Below, one piece after another: positions 7,514 to 14,383 of a stretch of 16,694 bases of DNA. Each line of letters opens with the position of its first letter. Position 1 is the first letter of the stretch. This DNA comes from Bacteroidota bacterium (GTDB lineage Bacteria; Bacteroidota; Bacteroidia; Bacteroidales; B39-G9), in the NCBI GenBank assembly GCA_030592465.1, contig JAUVJB010000038.1, positions 1 through 16,694 on the forward strand, read 5' to 3'. The notes under the pieces are model-generated. The model searched no databases. It was not told the DNA's origin and was given only the letters and a program-made list of their open reading frames with translations. The position numbers and the translations under genes are program-made.

Positions 7514-8503
7514 TTACCGAGCTACTAAAAGGTTGCATCCTCTAATATCACTATTATCAAAGCGACCAAGCACTTCAAAACCCCCATCATTATGGACTTT
7601 ACCCAAGTCTTTAGTCTCAATAAACGAACATGAATTTATGTTTGCTAAATCAATAATATTTATTCCTCCGGATTTACCGGTTTCGAGTAAAGTAAATGGG
7701 TCGTATGTGTCTCTAATTAATATTTTCATCCATGGAGGAGTGTGAAAAATGCTATTGCCTTTTGAATAGGCTTGTGATAATAGTTCTGTCATGCCATATT
7801 CTGAATGAATAGATTTTACTCCAAGTTGTGTTGTTAAAATTTGATGTATCTTTTCACGAACAATTTCTTTACGTTTGCCTTTCATCCCTCCGGTTTCCAT
7901 CACAATTGTATTGTTAAGATTAAATTGATAATTCTCAGCCAAATCAAGTAAAGCATAAGTGACTCCCAACAAAATAGTTTTTTGTTTAATTTTATTCAGA
8001 TAAATTAATTTTTCGGATAGCTCATCAATATTATGCAAATAAAAACCACTATCAGGATGTTTGCTCCTTTTTATCATATCATCAGTCATGTAAATAAGCG
8101 AAGACCCTTCTCTTTCGAGATAAGACGGGAGTAATGCTAAAACACAATAATTCTTAATATCACCATAAAAAAATTCAAACCCTTTTCTAAAGCTATCTTC
8201 ATAAATAGTAATATCAGAGACATAGTGTTTGCTTGTACTTAATCCTGTTGTGCCGCTACTTGTAAATATTTGTTCATGTTTAGAGTTCTCTGCAATAATT
8301 CGATGATTTTTAAAAAAATCGATGGGTAAAAAGGGAATATCTTTTATGTTATTAATATGATTTTTATTTATATCAAGATATTCAATATACTGTTTATATA
8401 CAGGAATGTTATTTGATTGTATCTTAAAAATTTTTAATGCAAATTTTTCAAATTCAGCATTGTTTTCAATTTGAAAAATTTTAGTTTTAAGGTTATTATA
8501 CAT
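7514..8503 (-). CDS. LuxE/PaaK-like acyl-protein synthetase (acyl-adenylating enzyme)
   Basis: A 329-residue member of the ANL adenylate-forming superfamily, closest to the LuxE-type acyl-protein synthetases that Bacteroidota genomes often label acyltransferase. The ATP-binding P-loop is FTSSGTTG (80-87). The adenine-binding and A5-like region is ETGGMKGKR (203-211) followed by HSEYGMTELLSQAY (233-246), and the C-terminal hinge-like part is DLGKVHNDGGFEVLGRFDNS (299-318). Length fits LuxE (about 360-380) minus a longer tail and is short for PaaK. No reductase (LuxC), thioesterase (LuxD), luciferase or phenylacetate genes are nearby, so luminescence or phenylacetate catabolism is not supported. 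Activation of a fatty or aryl acid to an acyl-adenylate, with transfer to an unidentified thiol, is the family-level inference. yjbQ lies upstream on the same strand after 130 bp, so co-transcription is possible but not tight. Confidence 0.85.
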   Translation of the reverse strand: MYNNLKTKIFQIENNAEFEKFALKIFKIQSNNIPVYKQYIEYLDINKNHINNIKDIPFLPIDFFKNHRIIAENSKHEQIFTSSGTTGLSTSKHYVSDITIYEDSFRKGFEFFYGDIKNYCVLALLPSYLEREGSSLIYMTDDMIKRSKHPDSGFYLHNIDELSEKLIYLNKIKQKTILLGVTYALLDLAENYQFNLNNTIVMETGGMKGKRKEIVREKIHQILTTQLGVKSIHSEYGMTELLSQAYSKGNSIFHTPPWMKILIRDTYDPFTLLETGKSGGINIIDLANINSCSFIETKDLGKVHNDGGFEVLGRFDNSDIRGCNLLVAR

Positions 8504-8633
8504 AAGATGTTTGGTTCTTTTTTAATTTAAGTGGGTAATCAAATTTGCCACCCTTTATGTATTTTACCCGCTCTAAATCATATAGAACAAGATGTTTTAT
8601 GTGAAAAATTATTTTACAAAAATATATATTAGT

Positions 8634-9041
8634 TTATTGAGAATTAAATATTGTAACTACAATTTTTCTTAAATTGCGAGGTCCATCAAATTCACATAAA
8701 AAAATATTTTGCCATGTTGACAATCCTAATGTACCGTTAATAACAGGTATTGTTTCGCTTGGACCGACAATGCCGGCTTTTAAATGAGCATCGCCATTAT
8801 TGTCTTGTGCATCGTGTTCCCAAACTCCGGCAGGAATTAATTTTTTTAAAAGATTAACAACATCATTTTGAACCGAATAATCCCAATTTTCTTGTATCAT
8901 AATGGCAGCGGTAGCACCTTGTACATATACGTTTGCTGTGCCTGTTTGCACTTTGCTGAGTTCAATAATAGTTTTTACTTCATTAGTAATATCATATAAA
9001 CCATTATGTTTATCAGTACTTATTTGTATTATTTTTTGCAT
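8634..9041 (-). CDS. yjbQ: YjbQ/UPF0047 family protein (secondary thiamine-phosphate synthase-like)
   Basis: A 135-residue single-domain protein of the YjbQ (UPF0047) family. The conserved centre WEHDAQDNNGDAHLKAGIVG (74-93) supplies His76, Asp80 and His86. The C-terminal signature GLSTWQNIFLCEFDGPRN (106-123) is also intact, and the length is normal for the family. Some members show weak thiamine-phosphate synthase activity in E. coli complementation; the true physiological reaction is not settled, and no thiamine genes are adjacent here. It is divergent from the hydrolase gene at 9094, sharing a 52-bp intergenic region with a possible -7 box TAATTTTG on this strand. Confidence 0.92.
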   Translation of the reverse strand: MQKIIQISTDKHNGLYDITNEVKTIIELSKVQTGTANVYVQGATAAIMIQENWDYSVQNDVVNLLKKLIPAGVWEHDAQDNNGDAHLKAGIVGPSETIPVINGTLGLSTWQNIFLCEFDGPRNLRKIVVTIFNSQ

Positions 9042-9054
9042 TTTTGTATGTTTA

Positions 9055-9062
9055 CAAAATTA
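9055..9062 (-). promoter_or_regulatory. Possible -7 box TAATTTTG for yjbQ
   Basis: On the minus strand, bases 9062 to 9055 read TAATTTTG, an exact match to the Bacteroidota housekeeping -7 consensus TAnnTTTG. It sits 14 bp before the yjbQ ATG, which would give a very short leader. A convincing TTTG -33 element is not visible at the expected distance, so this could be chance in AT-rich DNA. Confidence 0.3.
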
Positions 9063-9093
9063 ACTTTTAAAGTTACGTTAATTTATATTAATA

Positions 9094-9921
9094 ATGAAAT
9101 ATTTTAATGATTTATGGAAATCATTTGATGGTTTAGATTTGTATGTAAACAATTGGCAACCTGATTATTACCCTAAAGCAATAATTAATTTTGTTCATGG
9201 TTTAGGAAGTCATAGTGGTAGAATTGAAGAATGGGCAAAAAGATTTGTGAATTCGGGTTATGCTGTTTTGTCTTTTGATTTACGAGGGCATGGCCTGTCT
9301 GAAGGAAAGATTGGCTATGTTAAGTCGTATGATTATTTAATGAAAGATATTGATAATTTGCTAACTCATTCAGATAAAATATATCCCAATATACCTAAAA
9401 TTTTTTATGGACATAGTCTCGGCGGTAATTTAGTATTAAATTATGTACTTACACATAAATTAGACTATAAAGCTGTAATAGTAACATCACCTTGGCTGCG
9501 ATTAGTAATGCAGCCATCAAAAACAAAAGTATTTTATGCTAAATTAATAGGTAAGATTTATCCATTTTTAATAGTACCAACAGGCTTAAAACCCGAATTA
9601 TTAACTCATGATATTGAACAAGTAGAAAAATATATTAATGATCCTTTAACACACGATAAAATATCGATTAATTTATATAGTGAAGTAAATAAAAAAGGAA
9701 GATGGGCTTTAAAAAATGCTGACAGATTAAAAATTCCTCTTTTATTAATGCACGGAAATGCTGATGGAATTACTTCGCACAAAGCAAGTGAAGAGTTTGC
9801 CGAAAATTCAAAAAAATATACAACATTAAAAATTTGGGATAAAATGTGTCATGAGCTTCATAACGAAATTAATAATAATGAAGTGTTTGATTATATTTTA
9901 AACTGGATTGAGAATTTATAA
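9094..9921 (+). CDS. Alpha/beta hydrolase, monoacylglycerol lipase-like
   Basis: A 275-residue serine hydrolase of the Hydrolase_4 (serine aminopeptidase S33) group, resembling bacterial monoacylglycerol lipases and lysophospholipases. The oxyanion-hole motif is HGLG (35-38). DLRGHGLSEG (62-71) is the family hallmark. The nucleophile elbow is GHSLG with Ser108. The acid is Asp224 in HGNADGIT, and the catalytic histidine is probably His253 in CHELHNE. There is no signal peptide, so it should be cytoplasmic. The lid region (about 135-195) is of normal size. It is transcribed away from yjbQ and followed by a repeat-filled gap. Substrate specificity cannot be told apart from related esterases by sequence alone. 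Confidence 0.88.
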   Translation: MKYFNDLWKSFDGLDLYVNNWQPDYYPKAIINFVHGLGSHSGRIEEWAKRFVNSGYAVLSFDLRGHGLSEGKIGYVKSYDYLMKDIDNLLTHSDKIYPNIPKIFYGHSLGGNLVLNYVLTHKLDYKAVIVTSPWLRLVMQPSKTKVFYAKLIGKIYPFLIVPTGLKPELLTHDIEQVEKYINDPLTHDKISINLYSEVNKKGRWALKNADRLKIPLLLMHGNADGITSHKASEEFAENSKKYTTLKIWDKMCHELHNEINNNEVFDYILNWIENL

Positions 9922-9956
9922 TCTTATGAGGTAAGTTCTCAATAATTAATGGTTAT

Positions 9957-10188
9957 AAAGGCTAAAGGCTAAAGTAAAAAGGCTAGAGTAAAAAGTATTT
10001 CAAAATTATTTTTTTCTATTTTTTTTAACACATATTGAACATAGAATATTTTTTAGCTTTGAGATTTTTTTACTAAATTATCTATTTCATCATTTAATTT
10101 GCCTGCCCCGTGAAATAATCAGGCAGTTGCCTGATTAATTTTGCACCGCAAAATTATTTCACAGGGTAAACTTTAGCCTTTTGGCTTT
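9957..10188. repeat. Composite nested inverted repeat in the hydrolase-GSCFA gap
   Basis: The outer arms AAAGGCTAAAGGCTAAAG (9957-9974) and CTTTAGCCTTTTGGCTTT (10171-10188) are near-complementary. Inside, CCCGTGAAATAAT (about 10107-10119) pairs with ATTATTTCACAGGG (10153-10166). Within that stem are two perfect hairpins: AATCAGGCA/TGCCTGATT (10117-10136) and AATTTTGC/GCAAAATT (10137-10155). As RNA this would fold as a three-way junction on a long stalk. This accounts for most of the 320-bp gene-free interval, and no ORF is present. The TGTGAAAT-type outer stem recurs in copies B and C of the mosaic repeat. Confidence 0.7.
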
Positions 10189-10228
10189 AATAAATTTTTA
10201 GAGTTATATTATTGAATCATTACTTTTT

Positions 10229-10235
10229 GAGAGGA
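10229..10235 (+). promoter_or_regulatory. Shine-Dalgarno-like GAGAGGA for the GSCFA gene
   Basis: GAGAGGA ends 6 bp before the ATG at 10242. Such sequences are rare in this window, and it favours this start over the TTG at 10212. Confidence 0.4.
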
Positions 10236-10241
10236 TGCCTT

Positions 10242-11219
10242 ATGAGTTTATTTAGGATAAATATTGACATAACAAAATCGAACTCAAATATTACTTATAA
10301 AACAAAAACAGTTTTTATGGGTTCGTGCTTTACCGAAAATATTGGCGATAGGCTGTTTGAATTAAAATTCCCTGTTGAGATTAATCCTTTTGGAATTCAA
10401 TATAACCCGACATCTGTAAAAAACAGTTTGAATTTATTAATTGATAAAAAAATATTTATTCAAAACGATATTCATTTTTATAATGAGCGATGGTTTAGTT
10501 TTTATCATCACAGTAAATTTTCAAATTCTGATAAAGAAAAATGTCTTTATAATATTAATACAAAAATTAAGCAGGCATCAGAGTTTTTAGAAAACGCCGA
10601 TACTTTATTTATTACATTTGGTACTGCATGGGTTTATCAATTAAAGGAGAATAGAGAAATTGTATCGAATTGTCATAAGCTGCCGGCAAACCAATTTAAC
10701 AGGTTTTTATTAGATGTTGACGATATTTATAACGATTATTTAATACTGATAAAACGATTATCAGACCTAAATCCTAAACTGAGAATAATTTTTACAATTA
10801 GTCCTATTCGTCATTTAACAGATGGTGCTGTTGGAAACCAAATAAGTAAATCGACCTTAATTCTTGCAGTGAACAAACTAAAAGAGCATTTTAATAATGT
10901 TGAATATTTCCCTTCTTATGAGATAATGATGGATGATTTGCGTGATTATCGTTTTTATACTGACGATATGTTTCATATTAACGAAACTGCAATAAATTAT
11001 ATCTGGCAAAAATTTTCTGAAACTTATTTTGATGATGATACTAAAAATATAATAAATAGAATTGAAAAAATAATCAAAAATAAATATCACAAGCCTTTTA
11101 ACCCGACTTCACAGCAGTATAAAGACTTTTTAAAAAATAATTCAGATAAAATTAATAATCTGTTACAGCAATATCCTTATTTAGATTTAGAAGATGAAAA
11201 TTTTTTTTTTAATGATTGA
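10242..11219 (+). CDS. GSCFA domain protein
   Basis: A 325-residue protein of the GSCFA family, named for the N-terminal motif, here GSCFT at residues 27-31, followed by ENIGDRLF and the equally typical NPFGIQYNPTSV (48-59). Further family features are TLFITFGTAWVYQ, the histidine-bearing SPIRHL, and DMFHINETAINYIW. The C-terminal FNPTSQQY segment is also normal. The fold is thought to be SGNH/GDSL-like, with the Ser of GSCF as candidate nucleophile, but no activity is established to my knowledge. I chose the ATG at 10242 because a purine-rich GAGAGGA lies 6 bp upstream and the family N-terminus begins shortly after; a TTG at 10212 would add 10 residues. There is no signal peptide. It stands alone between two repeat-filled gaps. 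Confidence 0.9.
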   Translation: MSLFRINIDITKSNSNITYKTKTVFMGSCFTENIGDRLFELKFPVEINPFGIQYNPTSVKNSLNLLIDKKIFIQNDIHFYNERWFSFYHHSKFSNSDKEKCLYNINTKIKQASEFLENADTLFITFGTAWVYQLKENREIVSNCHKLPANQFNRFLLDVDDIYNDYLILIKRLSDLNPKLRIIFTISPIRHLTDGAVGNQISKSTLILAVNKLKEHFNNVEYFPSYEIMMDDLRDYRFYTDDMFHINETAINYIWQKFSETYFDDDTKNIINRIEKIIKNKYHKPFNPTSQQYKDFLKNNSDKINNLLQQYPYLDLEDENFFFND

Positions 11220-11235
11220 TTGTAGAGTTTAAAGT

Positions 11236-11380
11236 TTGAGACTACTCCGAAAACAGGTAGAACGTCATTGCGAACGCAGTGAAGCAATCCCAATCATCTA
11301 ACAATCTGTCATTTAACAAGATTGCTTCAGTCGTTCCTCTTTCGCAATGACGGCTTTTTGACTTTTCGGAGTAGCCTCAA
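11236..11380. mobile_element. Hairpin MITE-like element with 18-bp terminal inverted repeats
   Basis: TTGAGACTACTCCGAAAA (11236-11253) and TTTTCGGAGTAGCCTCAA (11363-11380) are inverted with 17 of 18 matches. Just inside them, CGTCATTGCGAAC...GAAGCAATC (11263-11288) pairs with GATTGCTTC...CGCAATGACG (11320-11353), so the whole 145 bp could fold back on itself. No ORF is present. A solitary copy of the same end, GAGTCCACTCCGAAAAGT, occurs at 14283-14300. The element fills most of the gap between the GSCFA and outer-membrane protein genes. Confidence 0.7.
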
Positions 11381-11467
11381 GTTCATAAAGTTAAAAGTAT
11401 TATTTGTAATTTGTTGATTTTCAAAATTTTTAAGATTTGGAAAATTTGTAGAAAATAATTCATAATC

Positions 11468-12064
11468 ATGAAAAACGCAATATTAACATTTAGTTTAATC
11501 ATTTGTTATTTTATTTCATTTGGTCAAAATTTTCACGGAGGTCCTATCATTGGTTTCACAGCTACGCAAGTAGATGGGGATACTTATTCCGGATATAATA
11601 AAGCAGGAGTTATTATTGGCGGGTTTGTAAATAAGAAATTATCTGATGTGTGGTCATCTCAGCTTGAGATTAAATATATACAAAAAGGCAGTAAAAAAAA
11701 ATCAAAAAATAACGACCCAAAATATTACAAACTAAAGTTAGATTATTATGAAGTACCCATTATTATGCAATATCTGTATAAAGATAAGATAACTTTTGAA
11801 ACGGGTTTGGCTGTGGCTTATCTTGCAAAAGCAAAAGAAGATAATGATGGTTACGGGCTTATTGATGCCAATCCTCCTTTTAATAAATTTGAAGTCAGTG
11901 CTCTCGCAGGTGCGAATTATAAAATTACACAAAGATTAATTTTTAATTTAAGAGCATCATATTCAATGCATCAAATTAGAAATCATACTCTTAGAAGTAC
12001 TATGTGGCTTAGATACGGGCAATTTAATAATGTTATAAGTTTTTCAATTTATTATTGGTTATAA
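11468..12064 (+). CDS. Small outer-membrane beta-barrel protein (PorT/OMP_b-brl_2-like)
   Basis: A 198-residue protein with a signal peptide (MKNAILTFSLIICYFISFGQ, cleavage before NFHGG) and a body of alternating hydrophobic and polar strands typical of the eight-stranded barrels widespread in Bacteroidota. GPIIGFTATQVDGDTYSGYN and KAGVIIGGFV form the first hairpin. The basic turn KGSKKKSKNND precedes YYEVPIIMQYLY, a hallmark of this porin-like family, and then FETGLAVAYLAKA follows. The chain ends in strands closing with ISFSIYYWL, an aromatic-rich C-terminus as expected for barrel insertion. It has no co-oriented close neighbour, since the HAD gene begins 95 bp downstream. Function is unknown; a structural or adhesion-type role is the usual guess for the family, without direct support here. 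Confidence 0.82.
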   Translation: MKNAILTFSLIICYFISFGQNFHGGPIIGFTATQVDGDTYSGYNKAGVIIGGFVNKKLSDVWSSQLEIKYIQKGSKKKSKNNDPKYYKLKLDYYEVPIIMQYLYKDKITFETGLAVAYLAKAKEDNDGYGLIDANPPFNKFEVSALAGANYKITQRLIFNLRASYSMHQIRNHTLRSTMWLRYGQFNNVISFSIYYWL

Positions 12065-12159
12065 AGATATTGACATTTTTCATAATTATTTTTGTTGGAC
12101 AATAGTGAGAATAATAATATTTATTCAATTCAAATTGTAAAAAAATTAAATACACTGAA

Positions 12160-12630
12160 ATGATAAAGATTGACATTCCGGGACACGGTATTCTATCATT
12201 AGAATATTTGGTAATGGATTATAACGGCACTTTGGCTTTAGACGGAAAATTATTTATTGGCTTGGAAGAACTACTTAATAAATTATCTCAAAATTTACAA
12301 CTGCATGTTATTACTGCCGATACTTTTGGACAAGTGGCTGAAAATATGAAAAATGTAAAATGCAATTTGCATATCATTGGCAAAGAAAATCAGGGGCATC
12401 AAAAACAAGCGTATGTGGAAAATTTAGACGCAACAAAAGTATGTGCCATAGGTAATGGAGTTAACGATGCATTGATGCTTCAGGTTGCCGCTTTAGGCGT
12501 TGCTCTCATTCAGACAGAAGGTGCAAATGTAAAAACTCTTATAAATGCTGATATTGTTTCAATTTCAATATTTGATGCTTTAGGACTATTGCTGCATCCA
12601 AAACGCTTGGTGGCAAGTTTGAGAGAGTAA
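12160..12630 (+). CDS. Stand-alone HAD protein of the soluble P-type ATPase-like group
   Basis: A 156-residue haloacid-dehalogenase-fold protein resembling COG4087, an isolated P-domain of P-type ATPases without membrane segments. Motif I is MDYNGTLA with Asp20 as nucleophile. The second acidic residue of phosphatases (DxD) is replaced by Asn22, closer to the DKTGT of P-type ATPases. Motif II is VITAD (50-54). Motif IV is GNGVNDALML (98-107), with Asp103 as the Mg ligand. There is no cap domain and no transmembrane helix, so it is cytoplasmic. The length is normal for the group. It is the last plus-strand gene before a convergent operon and ends 93 bp from it. Phosphatase activity is possible but the Asn substitution makes it uncertain. 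Confidence 0.85.
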   Translation: MIKIDIPGHGILSLEYLVMDYNGTLALDGKLFIGLEELLNKLSQNLQLHVITADTFGQVAENMKNVKCNLHIIGKENQGHQKQAYVENLDATKVCAIGNGVNDALMLQVAALGVALIQTEGANVKTLINADIVSISIFDALGLLLHPKRLVASLRE

Positions 12631-12650
12631 CAAAAATATGAAAAAATACT

Positions 12651-12673
12651 ATTAATCAAATTATTTGATTAAT
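12651..12673. terminator. Possible bidirectional terminator between convergent genes
   Basis: ATTAATCAAA and TTTGATTAAT form a perfect 10-bp stem with a TTA loop, between the HAD gene (stop at 12630) and the convergent MBL gene (stop at 12724). The stem is AT-rich and no long T-run follows directly, so termination strength is uncertain. Confidence 0.4.
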
Positions 12674-12723
12674 GATAAAATTTATGTAATAAACTATACT
12701 CATCAATATTCCTTATCATTTTT

Positions 12724-13368
12724 TTATATTTTTATCACTCTTCCCGCTCCACCGCTAACATATTTTTCCGGATATCGCAGCTTTATTTCCGATTGAAATT
12801 GAGTACAATGACAAGCACAAACTAATTTCAAATTTTTTAACAAATCAAATTCGTTAAAACCGTGCAAGCCTCCAATTAAAGCATAAATTTTCCCGTAATT
12901 TGAAGATGCTGTTAAAATATTCTTTATGCCTGGATGAGAACAACCGGCAATCACAACTATACCTTTATCTGTTTTAACTGCCATGGACTGTTCTATTCCT
13001 TTAAGCTCTCCGGTAGAAAAAATGTTTTCATGAATTTTAAGAGGTTCTTTAACGCTTATTACCTTTACCTCTTTTTCTTTACTAATATTGCAGGAACTGG
13101 GAGCATAAATTTTTACATTTTTGTTTTTTTTAAGAAAATCTGAAAGACCCCCAATATGATCCCAGTGAGAATGAGAGATAAATATCTCATCGATATCTTT
13201 TGGTTCAATATTTAATTTTTCCATATTATGGAGCAGTATTGAGCCTTTCGCTCCGGTATCGAAAAGAATTTTCGGGGTATTTTTTACTTCTACCAAACAA
13301 GAAAAACCCCAGTCAGACAAAAGTCCTTTTTTATATACCGTGTTGTCATAGATTATTGTAACTTTCAT
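12724..13368 (-). CDS. Metallo-beta-lactamase-fold hydrolase, COG1237-like
   Basis: A 214-residue member of the MBL superfamily, closest to the COG1237 group named for 7,8-dihydropterin-6-yl-methyl-4-(beta-D-ribofuranosyl)aminobenzene 5'-phosphate synthase. The metal-binding motif HSHWDHIGG (66-74) is intact. The third-site histidine is probably His145 in GCSHPGI, which with GGLHG (His169) and ACHCTQ (His187) is characteristic of this group. The N-terminal half begins KVTIIYDNT and contains ILFDTGAKGS. It is shorter than many relatives (about 250-280) because the insert between the two halves is small. It is the third gene of a minus-strand operon and starts 9 bp after the zinc-ribbon gene ends. 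Methanopterin synthesis is not implied in a Bacteroidota genome; the substrate is unknown. Confidence 0.87.
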   Translation of the reverse strand: MKVTIIYDNTVYKKGLLSDWGFSCLVEVKNTPKILFDTGAKGSILLHNMEKLNIEPKDIDEIFISHSHWDHIGGLSDFLKKNKNVKIYAPSSCNISKEKEVKVISVKEPLKIHENIFSTGELKGIEQSMAVKTDKGIVVIAGCSHPGIKNILTASSNYGKIYALIGGLHGFNEFDLLKNLKLVCACHCTQFQSEIKLRYPEKYVSGGAGRVIKI

Positions 13369-13377
13369 TTTTATTTA

Positions 13378-13608
13378 TTATTTTTTTATTATTGTTCCTG
13401 AATATATAAAAGAATGTTGTTTCATTTTAATCCATTTTCCTTGTTCAATACCAATTAAATTACCGCATTGACATTTAATTTTATTCCCATCTTGGAGACT
13501 ATAATTTTCGATTATTCGTTCTTTCCAACAATGCCATAAATGTCCATTTCCAATTTTTTGATATTTGAAAATCTTTTTTTTGCATTTAGCACACTTAACT
13601 ATTATCAT
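13378..13608 (-). CDS. Small zinc-ribbon protein
   Basis: A 76-residue basic protein with CxxC near the N-terminus (Cys6, Cys9 in KCAKCKKK) and a CxC pair (Cys46, Cys48 in KCQCGN), which together can hold one zinc in a ribbon. A further Cys27 lies in WHCWKERIIENYS. The C-terminal half, GIEQGKWIKMKQHSFIYSG, is compact and reads like a beta-sheet. It resembles small uncharacterised zinc-ribbon proteins that I associate mainly with archaea and anaerobic bacteria, but I cannot name a family. It lies 1 bp after the uracil-DNA glycosylase stop and 9 bp before the MBL gene, so it is firmly in that operon. A nucleic-acid-binding or protein-binding accessory role is an inference from the fold only. 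Confidence 0.75.
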   Translation of the reverse strand: MIIVKCAKCKKKIFKYQKIGNGHLWHCWKERIIENYSLQDGNKIKCQCGNLIGIEQGKWIKMKQHSFIYSGTIIKK

Positions 13609-13609
13609 T

Positions 13610-14185
13610 TTATTTACAATTCATAAGCAAGATTTTCATCTTGCGGTAATTTTTTATCATTTCATCTTCGCGTGAGTTATCATAAAGAATAGAGGCAGGA
13701 TGCTGTAAAGGAAATATTATTTTATTTTCAACTACAATAGGGTTGCCGCAAATTGTGTGAAATTCCTGTTTAGATGGGAATGAGACAGCATATTTTTCAA
13801 AAATGTATTTAATTGCATAATAACCCAAGGGAACTAATATTTTCGGATTTACTAATTTTATTTCTTCGTTCAGGTAATCGCTGCAAACCTTAATTTCATC
13901 CTGCTTTGGTTTTCTGTTTTTTGGCAGCATACATTTAATCAGATTTGTCATGTAAATTTCTTTTCTATTGATATCTGCTTTTATCAATAATTTATCTAAT
14001 ACTTTACCTGAAGGTCCGATAAACATTCGTCCTTCTCTATCTTCTTTTTCTCCTGGTGCCTGAGCTATTAACATGAGATTAGCATTTTGGTTTCCCTCAC
14101 CACAAAGAGCATTTATTCCGGTTTCCGATAATCTGCATTTATGGCATTTTTTTATTTCTTTATTCAAATTAATAATTCCTATCAT
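13610..14185 (-). CDS. Family 4 uracil-DNA glycosylase with Fe-S cluster
   Basis: A 191-residue DNA-repair enzyme that removes uracil, arising from cytosine deamination, from DNA. The four cluster cysteines are at 14, 17, 85 and 101 (KCHKCRL, IKCMLPKNR, IKVCSDY), the same spacing as in thermophilic UDGa enzymes. Motif A is APGEKEDREGRMFIGPSG (43-60), with Glu48, Asp49 and the uracil-stacking Phe55. The DNA-intercalating motif is HPAS (162-165). The family mean of about 190-200 residues is matched. It is the first gene of the minus-strand operon with the zinc-ribbon and MBL genes. A Family-4 UDG in this phylum may reflect transfer from archaea or thermophilic or anaerobic bacteria, which the co-travelling zinc ribbon would fit. 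The upstream DNA up to about 14300 shows no clear TAnnTTTG box. Confidence 0.92.
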   Translation of the reverse strand: MIGIINLNKEIKKCHKCRLSETGINALCGEGNQNANLMLIAQAPGEKEDREGRMFIGPSGKVLDKLLIKADINRKEIYMTNLIKCMLPKNRKPKQDEIKVCSDYLNEEIKLVNPKILVPLGYYAIKYIFEKYAVSFPSKQEFHTICGNPIVVENKIIFPLQHPASILYDNSREDEMIKNYRKMKILLMNCK

Positions 14186-14282
14186 GATGCCGGCTTTTTC
14201 TTGTTTTTGCTATTTTGCGTTCTTCATTATTTAAAATTGTTCAGAATACGTTCTTTATATTCAATATTTTTATTTGATTTAT

Positions 14283-14300
14283 GAGTCCACTCCGAAAAGT
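14283..14300. repeat. Solitary copy of the CACTCCGAAAA terminal repeat
   Basis: GAGTCCACTCCGAAAAGT resembles the left end of the MITE-like element at 11236 (GAGACTACTCCGAAAA), matching in 14 of 16 compared bases. No good inverted partner follows within the next kilobase, so it may be one end of a decayed element. Confidence 0.45.
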
Positions 14301-14359
14301 AAAATAAAAGGAAATGCTACTAAAGTAATAAGACATGTCTGCGTACGGCATCCCCGCTA

Positions 14360-14380
14360 CCACACGATTGCATCGTGTGG
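14360..14380. repeat. REP-like hairpin next to the RAYT remnant
   Basis: CCACACGAT (14360-14368) pairs perfectly with ATCGTGTGG (14372-14380) around a TGC loop. GCGTACGGCATCCCCGCTA lies directly to the left. The hairpin is immediately downstream of the stop of the transposase remnant, as expected for REP sequences that flank REP-associated tyrosine transposase genes. A T-rich run follows on the plus strand. Confidence 0.6.
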
Positions 14381-14383
14381 TTT

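Noticed and set aside
7434..7745. A 103-codon plus-strand open frame.
   Set aside because: It begins inside repeat copy A and then runs antisense to the acyl-protein synthetase. Its protein has no family features.
9061..9068. TAACTTTT upstream of the hydrolase as a -7 box.
   Set aside because: It lacks the final G, and the nearest TTTG elements are 14 or 22 bp away, so it is weaker than the divergent box on the other strand.
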